DNA of 64,000 nucleotides from Cryptomeria japonica. Its lineage: Eukaryota; Streptophyta; Pinopsida; Cupressales; Cupressaceae. Position 1 is the stretch's first letter; every line of letters starts with the position of its first letter. The translations under genes were made by a program, and so were the position numbers. The notes beneath the pieces were generated by a model. It was given only the letters and a program-made list of their open reading frames with translations, did no database searches and was not told the origin of the DNA. Location of the stretch: assembly GCF_030272615.1 (NCBI RefSeq), contig NC_081407.1, positions 145,334,897-145,398,896 on the forward strand, read 5' to 3'. Below, in pieces: positions 1 through 8,839 of the stretch.

Positions 1-920
1 TCATAACTAAGACTATATTGGTTATTAAAATGTCTTATAAATTCAAGTTTCAAAAGCTTCATCAATTCCTCTATAACAAGTATGTTAACTATGGAATTGT
101 AGGTGTCTTCTTTTGACTAATAGACTTGGCATTGGATTGAATGTCTGAATTGTGGACTACTAATGATAGGTCTTAATAATTGATTGAATAATCCCAAGCA
201 ACAATGTCATAATCCTATTGTATTTGTATCCTTTAGTGTATTGCTTTACATCTATTTTTTCATTTTTTATTATTTTATAGGTTGTTTTTTATTTCTTTAA
301 TTTTATTTATTTATTTATATTGGGTCCATGTCTTTGCTGTGTTGTTATTTTATTATCAATCGTGTCTTTCAGGTTTTGTTTAATTCATTTTATTTATTTT
401 AATTTGTAATCTTATTTCTATTTTTTTGCTGTCCTTTGTTTATATCTCTTTGATTTTGGTTTGCCCCTCTCTTTATTTTCTTTATTATTTGTGGTATTTT
501 ATTATTTTTTTGTCTTGTTTTTCGCTCTCGTTGTCTTATTTTTTCTTCTTATTTTTTTCTATCTCAGCGCTCTATTTTCTGTTTCCTTTCCTTTAACATT
601 TGTTTATCCAATCTTGGTTTTAATAATATTCAAGATTTGGATGGTTTGAATTCTCTTTATCCCCCTTTATGCTTATCTCTCCTTTCTCTCCTTTAGCTTA
701 GGTTGTGTCTTTTTCATTCCTTTATTTCCTTTCCTCTTTTTATTTTCAACATTTTGTTATCTTCTTTATCTTCTATCCTTCTTTTCATTTTATTTTGTTT
801 GTTAATTTTTAATTTCTTTGGGTCCTTCCTCGTTTGGTGTGCATTACCTTCTCTCTCCCTCTTTTTAAACTTCATAGATCTGCAACTATCTTATTATTTC
901 TCTACTCCTTGAGCTATTAT
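1..920. other. AT-rich intergenic DNA with a T-rich tract
   Basis: No gene is visible. From about 240 to 910 the + strand is very rich in T and in TTTATTT or TCTTT runs. The open frames here (about 461-649 and 703-912) encode almost only F, L, I, S and V, as expected for random T-rich sequence, so I do not call them as genes. Confidence 0.6.
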
Positions 921-1015
921 ATCATCCTGATGATGGATTACAGAGTGTGATCCGAAATGTTTTATAATTTTACATCTTCTTTGATGCAAATAAACACACA
1001 CAATCTAATCCAGAA
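921..1015 (+). repeat. Repeat copy, inverted relative to 35790-35880
   Basis: The stretch runs from ATCATCCTGATGATGGAT through GTGTGATCCGAAATGTT to ACACAATCTAATCC. The same sequence lies in reverse complement near 35790-35880. Its centre is an imperfect hairpin (GGATTACA / TGTGATCC at about 937-955); the partner copy has a perfect 8-bp stem. No family is recognised. Confidence 0.65.
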
Positions 1016-1540
1016 GCAATAACAAGAATGCCATAAAGATCTGGAAGGTTCTTGGGTATTGTTTCCTTTAGAGACAGGATGATCCAATCTTAAGTATATT
1101 GGGCTCTTCGTTAGTCATTCAATTGATAACATTTGTTTAATGGGATTTCTTTAGTGCACAAATAAAATAACAACACTAGTTGGCAATTAAGGTGCAAAAT
1201 AGAACAAATCTATGCAAAATAAGAGAATGAATGATAATTGTGCTAAATAGCAACTCTAGAAACAACTACTTCAAGGTTTCTTTCTCCTAAGGTAGTAAGA
1301 CAAGAATGGAATTTGTAGACTGTAAAATAAATAAGTATTGTTTTTTGTAAGATGATATGTAAATCCTAGTTGACATGATGTAGTGATGCAATGAATTTGG
1401 GTTCAGTTTTTGGAGGTTTTGTGAACCAATAATTGTAACCTTTGTCAATCAAATAGCAAGACTTATGTCAAGGTAGGCATGTTGTCTACATACCCTCTTG
1501 TAACGAGCAATTTGTATAGAGCACTACCTATATATGAAGC

Positions 1541-2327
1541 TTTTCATCATATTTTTTATGTTCACTTCTTTTACAGTATGCACTTAATAAAGTAAACAAA
1601 ATTATACATGTAGGATTGAATTATGTAAGAAGAAAACGAAATCAAATACTAAATGAGGAGGTATAACTATTGTCTTTAATTTATCAATGCTCTTCATACA
1701 AAATTGGGATCAAGAACTCTTTCCAAAAATGTGATCCCCTTTCCTGACTACAAGAGAAGTATTCAATCTTGCCGACGGTTGTTAAACAATCTTCAACTAC
1801 CCAAAGTTACTTAAATCAATTGACGAGTCATAACTACGCTTGCTGATTGTACAATATACTAATGCAATTTAATATATTGTTTTAGCTATCTACATTTTAT
1901 ACCATGCAAATGCTTTGGTTATTATTGCAATTGATGTTCTTTAAGTTTTTCATCATATTTTTTATGTTCTTCTTTTACAGTATGCACTTAATAAAGTAAA
2001 CAAAATTATACATGTAGGATTGAATTATGTAAGAAGACAATAAAATCAATTACTAAATGAGAAGTATAACCATTGTCTTTAATATATCAATGCTCTTTAT
2101 ACAAAATTGGGATCAAGAACTCTTTCCAAGAATGTAATCCCCTTTCCTGACTACAAGAGAAGTATTCAATCTTGCTGACGGTTGTTAAACAATCTTCAAG
2201 TACCCAAAGTTACTTAAATCAATCGACGAGTCATAACTACTCTTGCCGATTGTACAATATACTAATGCAATTTAATATATTGTTTTAGCTATCTACATTT
2301 TATACCATGCAAATACTTTGGTTATTA
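1541..2327. repeat. Direct tandem duplication, two units of about 380 bp
   Basis: Unit 1 (about 1541-1920) and unit 2 (about 1947-2327) are nearly identical. Both run from TTTTCATCATATTTTTTATG through ACAGTATGCACTTAATAAAG and TGATCCCCTTTCCTGAC to TTATACCATGCAAAT. They differ by scattered substitutions and small indels. A decayed third piece resembling the unit edge lies near 2461-2520. Nothing coding is seen. Confidence 0.85.
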
Positions 2328-2328
2328 T

Positions 2329-2660
2329 GCATAGTTAATAGAAAAAGGGAGGACTAGTGGAAAAATGTAGATTTACTCTTGTTTTTTTCTTGGCTTGAAC
2401 CAAAGAAAAAGGATCAATAGAAATTTATAGTAATGTAATGACCTTGAACATTACCTATATATAAAGTTTTGATCATATTCTCTATGATATGCAATTACTT
2501 TGCTTATTGGTGCAATTGATAATATTGGTAATGTAGAGTTAATAGAAAAAGGGAGGAATAGTAGAAAGATGCAGATTTACTATGGCAATTGATATTCTTT
2601 TTGTATCAAACCAAAGAAAAAGAATCAATAGAAATTTGTTGCAATGTAATTACCTTGACA
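2329..2660. repeat. Second direct repeat, about 135 bp twice
   Basis: The segment starting TTAATAGAAAAAGGGAGGA (about 2336-2470) recurs at about 2528-2660, including AACCAAAGAAAAAGRATCAA and GCAATGTAATKACCTTGA. Together with the preceding duplication it gives a locally reiterated block. Confidence 0.7.
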
Positions 2661-3186
2661 AGATGAATCTAATGATTACTACCCACAACCATATTTTTGT
2701 AAAACCCCTAGTAACTTAGGGGTCCAAAGGTTTGCGTCCTTAACCTTAGACCTTGTGTCTCAAATGCATTTGGATGGTAGGACAGGGACAAAATATCAGA
2801 TCATTAGCCACAATGCCCACGCCCATGCTAATGTGTCCTCAATAGTCCTAGGAAGTTAGGACGTCCTCGTAGATTGAATCGTAAAAGATCCCAAATAATA
2901 GAACCCACCTTTTGAAATCTGCCTTATGTGGTTTTAGTTTATTCCAAGACAAAATGATACATCTCAAATCTTTGGCTTCCGTTTTGATATACAAAAGCAA
3001 GACATAGATAGGGAGGCATCCTAGTTACAAGCAAGAAAGAAAACACAAAGCAAAATCATGGTCTCTCTCAATGGTGGTTGTCAGAGGTTTGTTTGAATTC
3101 CAAGTAAGAGCCTTGATTTAGATAAAGTTCCAGTCAATGTGAAACTCCTAAAGTGTGGGAGGCTTCCCATGAGGAGAGATCCTTTT
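2661..3186. other. Unassigned sequence before the LINE
   Basis: No coding sequence is recognised. A small palindrome, CCCCTA..TAGGGG, lies at about 2705-2722. The segment ends where the A/T tail of the minus-strand LINE begins (about 3187). Confidence 0.4.
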
Positions 3187-3340
3187 TTAAAAAAAATTCA
3201 AAGGGTGAAAAATTTATTCATAACAAAGGCACCAGTAGAGCAAAGAAAAGGGCTAAATCCCAACCCCAATAGAGGAACCAAAGGAACAAGCAACACCAAT
3301 CCCGAAAGGGAAAAACAACAAAACTAGAAATCAAGCCCCA

Positions 3341-3943
3341 CTAATGCACTAAATCCTCTCCAACTATTTGCTCGAGTCCTTGAGAGTACTTTGGAGGGAG
3401 ATGCTCCCAATCCCTACTATTCCAGCAAGGACCCCATTCAGAGGCCCATTTGGCTAAACAATCCGCAACACCGTTCCACTCTCTCAGGATGTGAACAAAA
3501 GCAACAAAATCCATATATCTGCTCAGCCTAAGAATTTGCTGAGCCACCGATGCCAGTTGCCAATTGACTCCTTCAAAATTCTGATTGTTCAATAAATTAA
3601 CCAAAATCTGCGAATCAGATCCACAAATAACCTTACACCAACCCAGAGAACATCCTTTTTCAACAGCATAAAGTAGGGCAAGGGTCTCCATCAAATTGTT
3701 GGTATGCTCCCCTTTGTATATAGAAAAGAGGAACTGCACAGCTCCCACACTGTCCCTTCCAACTCCACCAAATTCAGCATGGCCCGGATTCCCTCTAGAA
3801 GAGCCATCTGAGTTAATCTTGAAAGTACCTTTATGAGGCGGAGTCCACCTACCTGTTCTCTGAGTTTTCTTAACAGAATTTCTCCCCATACAATAACAAT
3901 AAGATTGAGGTTCATTTTGGCTCAAACCTAAAGCCAACATCAA
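3341..3943 (-). CDS. LINE ORF2 C-terminus: RNase H domain
   Basis: A 200-codon open stretch forms the end of LINE ORF2. It has the plant retroelement RNase H (RVT_3) layout: KINSDGSSRGNPG carries the first Asp, METLALLYA the Glu, CGSDSQ the second Asp, and REWNGVADCLAKWAS the last acidic position. All four catalytic acidic residues appear to be present, so this domain is the best preserved part of the element. It follows the zf-RVT part of the same ORF2 upstream (4147-4744), though not in the same frame now. A stop at 3341 and a 3' UTR of about 150 bp follow. It would degrade the RNA strand of RNA:DNA hybrids during target-primed reverse transcription. A free-standing host RNase H is much less likely given the neighbours. 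Confidence 0.85.
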   Translation of the reverse strand: MMLALGLSQNEPQSYCYCMGRNSVKKTQRTGRWTPPHKGTFKINSDGSSRGNPGHAEFGGVGRDSVGAVQFLFSIYKGEHTNNLMETLALLYAVEKGCSLGWCKVICGSDSQILVNLLNNQNFEGVNWQLASVAQQILRLSRYMDFVAFVHILREWNGVADCLAKWASEWGPCWNSRDWEHLPPKYSQGLEQIVGEDLVH

Positions 3944-4146
3944 CTCAACCTCTCTAGGTTTAGGACGAATGGAAACCTCACACCTAGCCTAAATATTTTC
4001 CTGAATTATACCTGAAATCCTCAGCCAAAACTGTTGAGCACTCAAACTCGTACCTTGAAATATTCTTCTATTTCTTTCAAGCCAAATTTGCCAAATAATG
4101 CAGGAGGGACCAATAGACCATGCTACTTGCAAAAAGAAGGTATTAG

Positions 4147-4793
4147 TTAGAAGCCTCCCCAAACTACTCTAGAACTCAATAAGGTATGAAGCATGTGTAT
4201 AGTTCTGCTTCTAAACTTCCCACCAAAAGTGCCAGATTTCTCTAGAATAGCTGCATTGAAGAAAAATATTAGAAGGGCTTTCCTCACTACAACCACAGAG
4301 CAAACATCTTGACAGTCCCTAAAATCCATGCTTTTGAAGATTGTCCCAAGTGAGGCATCTGTTGCAGGTGGCAACCCAAAGGAAGAAGTTACACTTAGGC
4401 CAATCATAATTATTCCTTACTTTCTTCCACCAAGGGACCACGATGCCATACCTATCATGGGCCAAATCTTGGTATCCAGAGTGCACTGTAAAAACCTCCC
4501 TTGGATTAGGACTCCAAGCCAGGGTCTCACTAGTCATCAAAGAGCTACAAACGCATTGAGCTAAGATCTGAGATAACTCCATACAGTCCTCAACTGATCC
4601 TCCTAGCGGCCATTCAGCTAACTCCTTCCACTTGAACACCTCAAGTTGACCCAATCTCTGACTAACTTTATAATCTTCCACTCTGGTCCAGCCTGCCTCC
4701 AAAAAACTGCGACAAAGGTTCTGCAAGTGCAGATACAATCCCAATATAGGGGGGAAGCCATCCTAGGAATCTTGCCAGAAAAGAGCCTCAAAT
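4147..4793 (-). pseudogene. LINE ORF2: zf-RVT region, 5' interrupted
   Basis: Two overlapping minus frames (4744-4319 and 4407-4147) together read as the zinc-binding region after a plant LINE reverse transcriptase. The segment WWKKVRNNYDWPKCNFFLWVA and CNRCLTWDNLQKHGF matches the usual pattern 'W..lW....P.kv..F.W.......T.dnL..rg'. The frame changes at about 4330-4400, so at least one frameshift is present. The upstream part is separated by the solo LTR at 4794-5831. The domain follows the RT thumb and is of unknown exact role in these elements. Confidence 0.7.
4789..4793. repeat. Target-site duplication CAAAT, left copy
   Basis: CAAAT is repeated exactly at 5832-5836 on the other side of the solo LTR, fixing both element ends. 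Confidence 0.85.
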
Positions 4794-5831
4794 TGTAATG
4801 TCCCCTATTAGGAGATAGCCTATTTTCCAATAATTAAACACATCTCATTATACTTATTATATTTTATTATGCATTTTTTAGCTCTAGGGAACAATTAGCA
4901 TACATCATACAAGGGATAATCAACATGGCCAAGTCTAATCCCTAATCAATCCTAATGATCAATCTTAGTGGAGATTGAGAAATATCTTTGTTAGGGCGCC
5001 AGAAAATCATCCTCCACAAGTAGTTTCTTTGTATGATGTAACATATGCTCATTCCACCGTAGGCCTTATCCATTGCCTTTGTATGATGTATCACATGTGC
5101 ATTCCACCACAGGTCTTATCTACCTTGCAAGGTATTGATACTGCCTTTCCCTAACAACTCCACGTCTAATCCTCCGTGTTGGGTAATAGGTAAGATTAAA
5201 GATTAGGCTACGAGTATGCTAACTTCTCATGTATTAAGTATGGCTGTCATACATATTGCAGTCTATATTAATATTACTACTAAATTCTGCAAAAGAACAT
5301 TATCAGGCTTCATATATTAAGCAGACATATTAAGCACACATATTAAGCACATCCCCATGCATACCACCAAGAACAAGGATGTTACTGCCTGTAAATAATA
5401 GTTTTGATCTGATCTGATTGATGGTGATGTCACTGGATGCTTTTGATTCCTTTCCTTTATATCTCTCAATGTGAGGGAGAGGTCACACCTCTTCATCATT
5501 TATGCCCTTTGGCAAGAGACACACCCTTTCACCATTAGCACCCTTTGAAAGAGTGCAACTCTTCATTTTTTCTGCCCTTTGAAAGGGACACAACCTTTTA
5601 CAATCAGATCTGCACTTCCGATTCTTAAATTATCCCCACTCAAATGAGGTTCTCTTCTCCCTTCTACATCTCATGTTTGAGGGAAACACAACTTTTCATT
5701 TGATGTCTTTTTGACCAATCATTGACTTAATTAAATTTTAATTATATTTAATTATATTCTTTTATATTTTAATTTAAATTTATTATTTAAATTTTTATTA
5801 TTAAATTCTATTTCAAGGTGGGGACATTACA
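4794..5831. mobile_element. Solo LTR, 1038 bp, TSD CAAAT
   Basis: The element begins TGTAATGTCCCC and ends GGGGACATTACA, so its ends are 12-bp inverted repeats with TG..CA termini. It is flanked by a perfect 5-bp duplication CAAAT (4789-4793 and 5832-5836) and interrupts the LINE zf-RVT region. It has no coding domain, as expected for a solo LTR after unequal recombination. The same family is found at 48630-49276 and shares internal blocks such as GAGGTTCTCTTC and ATCTCATGTTTGAGGG. Confidence 0.88.
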
Positions 5832-5836
5832 CAAAT

Positions 5837-7162
5837 TGTTTATTGCATACCCAAAACAAACCCTTCCTAATCAAGCTAACACCCTTTTTAAGGATGTCCC
5901 AAATAAAAGAACCTTTACCTTCCACCCCACACCTTGGAACCTCAACACCCCTAACTCCATTCAGTGTTTGAAGGATAGAATTTTAGCTCAAGCTTGGTCT
6001 TGATTAGTACACTATTGCCAATAGAGTCTAGCTGCCAAAGCTTGAGCCAAGAGTGAAACTTGATTGGAGACTCAGACCACCCTCATGCTTTAGTGTACAC
6101 ATATTCTCCCACTTAACCAGACTCCACTTCAGAGACTCCAAGGTACCTGCCCACAAAAATTGCCTCGAAAGAGCATCCAACTCCCTTAAGAAGCTAGAAG
6201 GAGCAATCTGAACCATACACCTATAAATTGGCAGAACTTGAACTACACACTTCAGAGGCAACACTCTCTTAGTGAAAGAAAGCCCACCTAAGGGTCTAGT
6301 GGCTGACTTTACTTCGGAATTTATCTAAAGCCTCACACTAGTTATCTCTAGGCAAGGGGCCCATTGTGAGAGGAATACCTAAATAAACAAAAGGGAGAGA
6401 TCTTACATGAAATCGTAGGATTCGAGCAATTCTGGCTTGAATGAGAGGCAAAGTGTTGAAGAAAAAAATAGAAGACTTTCCTTCATTAATGTTTTGTCCT
6501 GAGGCTGCCAAGTACATATCCAACGATCTTTTGAAACTGATTGCTTCTCTAATTCTTGCCAATCCCATTAGAGTAGTATCATCAACAAATTGCAAATGGG
6601 ACTGAGGAGGCAAAAGAGCAGCCCACCTCCAACCTTGAATAAGCTCCTCACTCACATGGTCCTTTAACAACCTTCCTAGACCCTTTGCCATAATAATAAA
6701 GAGGTATGGGGTCCCCTTGGCAAAGACCTCTCGAGGCAGAAAATAAGTCTGAAGGCTCACTATTAATTAAGACAGAATAGGAGGCCGTCCTGACATAGCT
6801 CATCATCCAGTTAATCCAGTCTAAGCCAAAACCAAAGGCCACCAAAACTTTGTAGAAAAAGGACTACTTTACTCTATCATATGCTTTGGCCATATCCAAT
6901 TTTATGAACATAGCCTTCTCCTTGAATTTCTCCATAGAATGTATAGCCTTAGTCGCAATAACTACCCCATCCAAAATTTTTCTTCTTGCCACAAAGCCTC
7001 CTTGCTCCTCTAAAATGATAGAATTAAGCCAAGGCATGATTCTCTCTGCAATAAGGTTAGAGATGATCTTGTAGATCACATTGCACAAAGCTATTGGCCT
7101 AAACTGATCGAAAGAATTAGCTCCTTCTCTCTTCAAGATAAGCACGAGAAAAGTAGAGTTCA
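5837..7162 (-). pseudogene. LINE ORF2: reverse transcriptase core and thumb
   Basis: Minus frames at 7226-6864, 6845-6648, 6760-6338 and 6264-6028 give, in order, conserved RT blocks of a plant LINE: STFLVLI (near 7150), FRPIALCNVIYKIISN, EEQGGFVARR, KLDMAKAYDRVK (first catalytic Asp), RGLCQGDPIP, QFVDDTTLMG (the F-x-DD catalytic pair), then SSIFFFNTL and FVYLGIPL of the thumb. Frames shift around 6850, 6700 and 6290, so the gene is broken. The amino end continues at 29580 across the gypsy insertion. This is the catalytic core for copying the element's RNA. Confidence 0.85.
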
Positions 7163-7436
7163 TGTTTTGCCCCGTAGGGTACGTGTTCAAAACATGACAA
7201 AATGCGAGTAAAACAAAATAGTACACATATACACAAAATGTAGAGAACTCACAGATATATATTCATTGATCACAACATTACAATGTATCTCCAGAATCAC
7301 ATAACAAAACCTCCACCTATCCCGAGGATAGATACACAAACAAATATATAGGTGTTGACCGGCCACCCGTGCCAACCGTCGGCTAACCGCCGACCCCTCA
7401 ACAACAACTTAACAAATACTAATTTACCCGACAACA
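7163..7436 (-). repeat. Gypsy 3' LTR (left)
   Basis: 274 bp, TG..CA, nearly identical to 29296-29579. On the minus strand it starts TGTTGTCGGG. It lacks a 10-bp piece present in the other LTR. Confidence 0.92.
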
Positions 7437-7458
7437 TCATCCCCCCCCCAAAAGAAAG
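7437..7458 (-). other. Polypurine tract of the gypsy element
   Basis: Read on the minus strand, a purine run of the form CTTTCTTTTGGGGGGG..GATGA abuts the 3' LTR start TGTTGTCGGG. Position and composition are those of a plus-strand priming PPT. Confidence 0.75.
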
Positions 7459-7539
7459 TCGTCTCTTGATGACACACAACAAAATGGGGAATACAACTAT
7501 ACAAAAGAAATCAAGGAGCTGGGGGTCGAGAGAGCGTCC

Positions 7540-7637
7540 CTGATGAAGAAGGCGCAGGTGGGGTAGATGCAGCGAGCTGCTCCCGCAACTGGTGGACTTG
7601 CTGAGTTCATTGTTGGAGATCCCTCTCGGTTAACAAC
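7540..7637 (-). pseudogene. C-terminal tail of the gypsy accessory ORF
   Basis: The minus frame reads LLTERDLQQ, a stop, then TQQVHQLREQLAAS and a Pro/Ser-rich end closing at about 7543. It resembles the end of a coiled-coil protein and connects with coding-like sequence beyond 8835. The probable solo LTR 7638-8834 splits the two. One in-frame TGA is present. Confidence 0.45.
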
Positions 7638-8485
7638 TGTAAAGTGGAAATTGGATCCTAGTGGTTCCCCACCTAGGAGAGAGAAAGGAAACCACTAGGA
7701 TGATTTTCACTTGGAGATACTTTACATTCAAAAGAGGGGTCGAATCCACTAGATCCAAATCCAAGGGAAATAAGGATGTGAATACCAAGTGGATTGCAAG
7801 GATCGAAAAGTAATTTGCCCTCTTTTGTAAGTAGAAGAGTTGACTTATTGACTGCGAAGACAAAATGGGTGAAATAAAGAGCTACCGATTTGGGATTGCG
7901 CTGTAACTTCGGATTTGAGATATTTAGACTGATACGGACCTGCCCTGCAAATTTGGAGAAAAGTCGTCGGGACCGGGTTGAAGTTGCACCCGATCTTCCA
8001 AAAAATCCTCGCGCGAAAAGGTTTTTTCTGTCTCTAAAAATGAAGCCCAAACCTGCAATTACAGTTGCACACTTGCAACCTACACACATAAAAGAAGGGA
8101 AGAAGGGTTGTGGATAGGGGTTTGCCTTAGTCAAACCCCGGTTGAGGAATCAACCTTGAAAGAAAGTAATTGCAAATGCCTAAATGTAAATGATGGAAAT
8201 GTATACCTTGTAGATCTACAATTTGTCGATGATGGTTGCTTTGCTTCTTCAATGTAATGACAAGTGTTGCATGAAATGGCATGTAACATGACAAAACCCT
8301 AACACACACACATGCTTGCAAATGAATGTTGTAATGTTGCTCCAATGGATGAATGAAGAAGACACATGAAGAAGGAGATGTTTGAAGACTTGAACACTTG
8401 AATGCTTGATGACGATAATGGAGACCTTCCACTTGTTTACCCAATTTTTTCTTATCCTTGTATATCAAAATGAGAGGACTAAATC

Positions 8486-8496
8486 CCTTTTTATAC
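8486..8496 (-). promoter_or_regulatory. TATA box of the 7638-8834 LTR
   Basis: TATAAAAAGGG on the minus strand, in a position compatible with the U3/R boundary of the LTR. Confidence 0.45.
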
Positions 8497-8620
8497 TAGC
8501 CTAGGAGAATTAATTTTCATCTCACCGAAGGCCGACATAGAGAGATTTGAATCCCGAAGAGAAAACTCAGTTCAAGGGCTGGATGGACCCATCTTAGGGC
8601 CACCCTAAGAGGGAGGCCAG

Positions 8621-8697
8621 GCCCCTGTCCAAGGGGGGACAGGGGCATCTCGCCCCTGTCCTGCCCTATTTTGGGGCCTGGACAGGGTCCTGAGGTG
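8621..8697. repeat. GC-rich hairpin pair with CCTGTCC/GGACAGG stems
   Basis: GCCCCTGTCC (8621-8630) pairs perfectly with GGACAGGGGC (ending 8646) around a short G-rich loop. A second CCTGTCC (about 8655) pairs with GGACAGG (about 8690). The stem core is the same as in the hairpin arrays of the giant element, although this LTR is otherwise different. Confidence 0.65.
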
Positions 8698-8839
8698 ATA
8701 TCAGGGCTGAAATAGGAGGAGACTCAGAATGATGATGTAGAGAAGGGTCTCAATTGAACAGGGAGATGCAGTCGCAAAGGTGAGGGCCTAAAATGCGGTC
8801 AAAATTGCAAGGGTCACAATTTTATGACGCTACAATAGC

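Larger units (their letters stand above)
7638..8834 (-). mobile_element. Probable solo LTR, 1197 bp
   Basis: The sequence from TGTAAAGTGG to GACGCTACA has TG..CA ends and interrupts coding-like sequence of the gypsy accessory ORF. Flanks are ACAAC (7633-7637) and ATAGC (8835-8839), matching at 3 of 5 positions with only transitions between them, so the target duplication is weak. On the minus strand it begins TGTAGCGTCATAAAATTG and has a TATAAAAAGGG box at about 8486-8496, about 340 bp in, as expected for an LTR promoter. Open frames inside (for example 7673-8134) have no recognised domain. Confidence 0.6.

Noticed and set aside
461-912. Two + strand ORFs encoding very hydrophobic peptides
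   Set aside because: They lie in a T-rich tract, so F, L, I, S and V codons are forced by composition. No start context or homologous motif is seen.
4794-5831. Mutator-like MITE with a 9-bp duplication (CTCAAATTG / CACAAATTG)
   Set aside because: The alternative with TG..CA ends gives a perfect 5-bp duplication CAAAT, and the 48630 and 39867 relatives fit only the LTR reading.
7673-8134. 153-codon minus ORF inside the solo LTR
   Set aside because: No domain, no start context and an overlapping opposite-strand ORF; probably chance in a GC-richer LTR, though a short LTR-borne peptide cannot be excluded.
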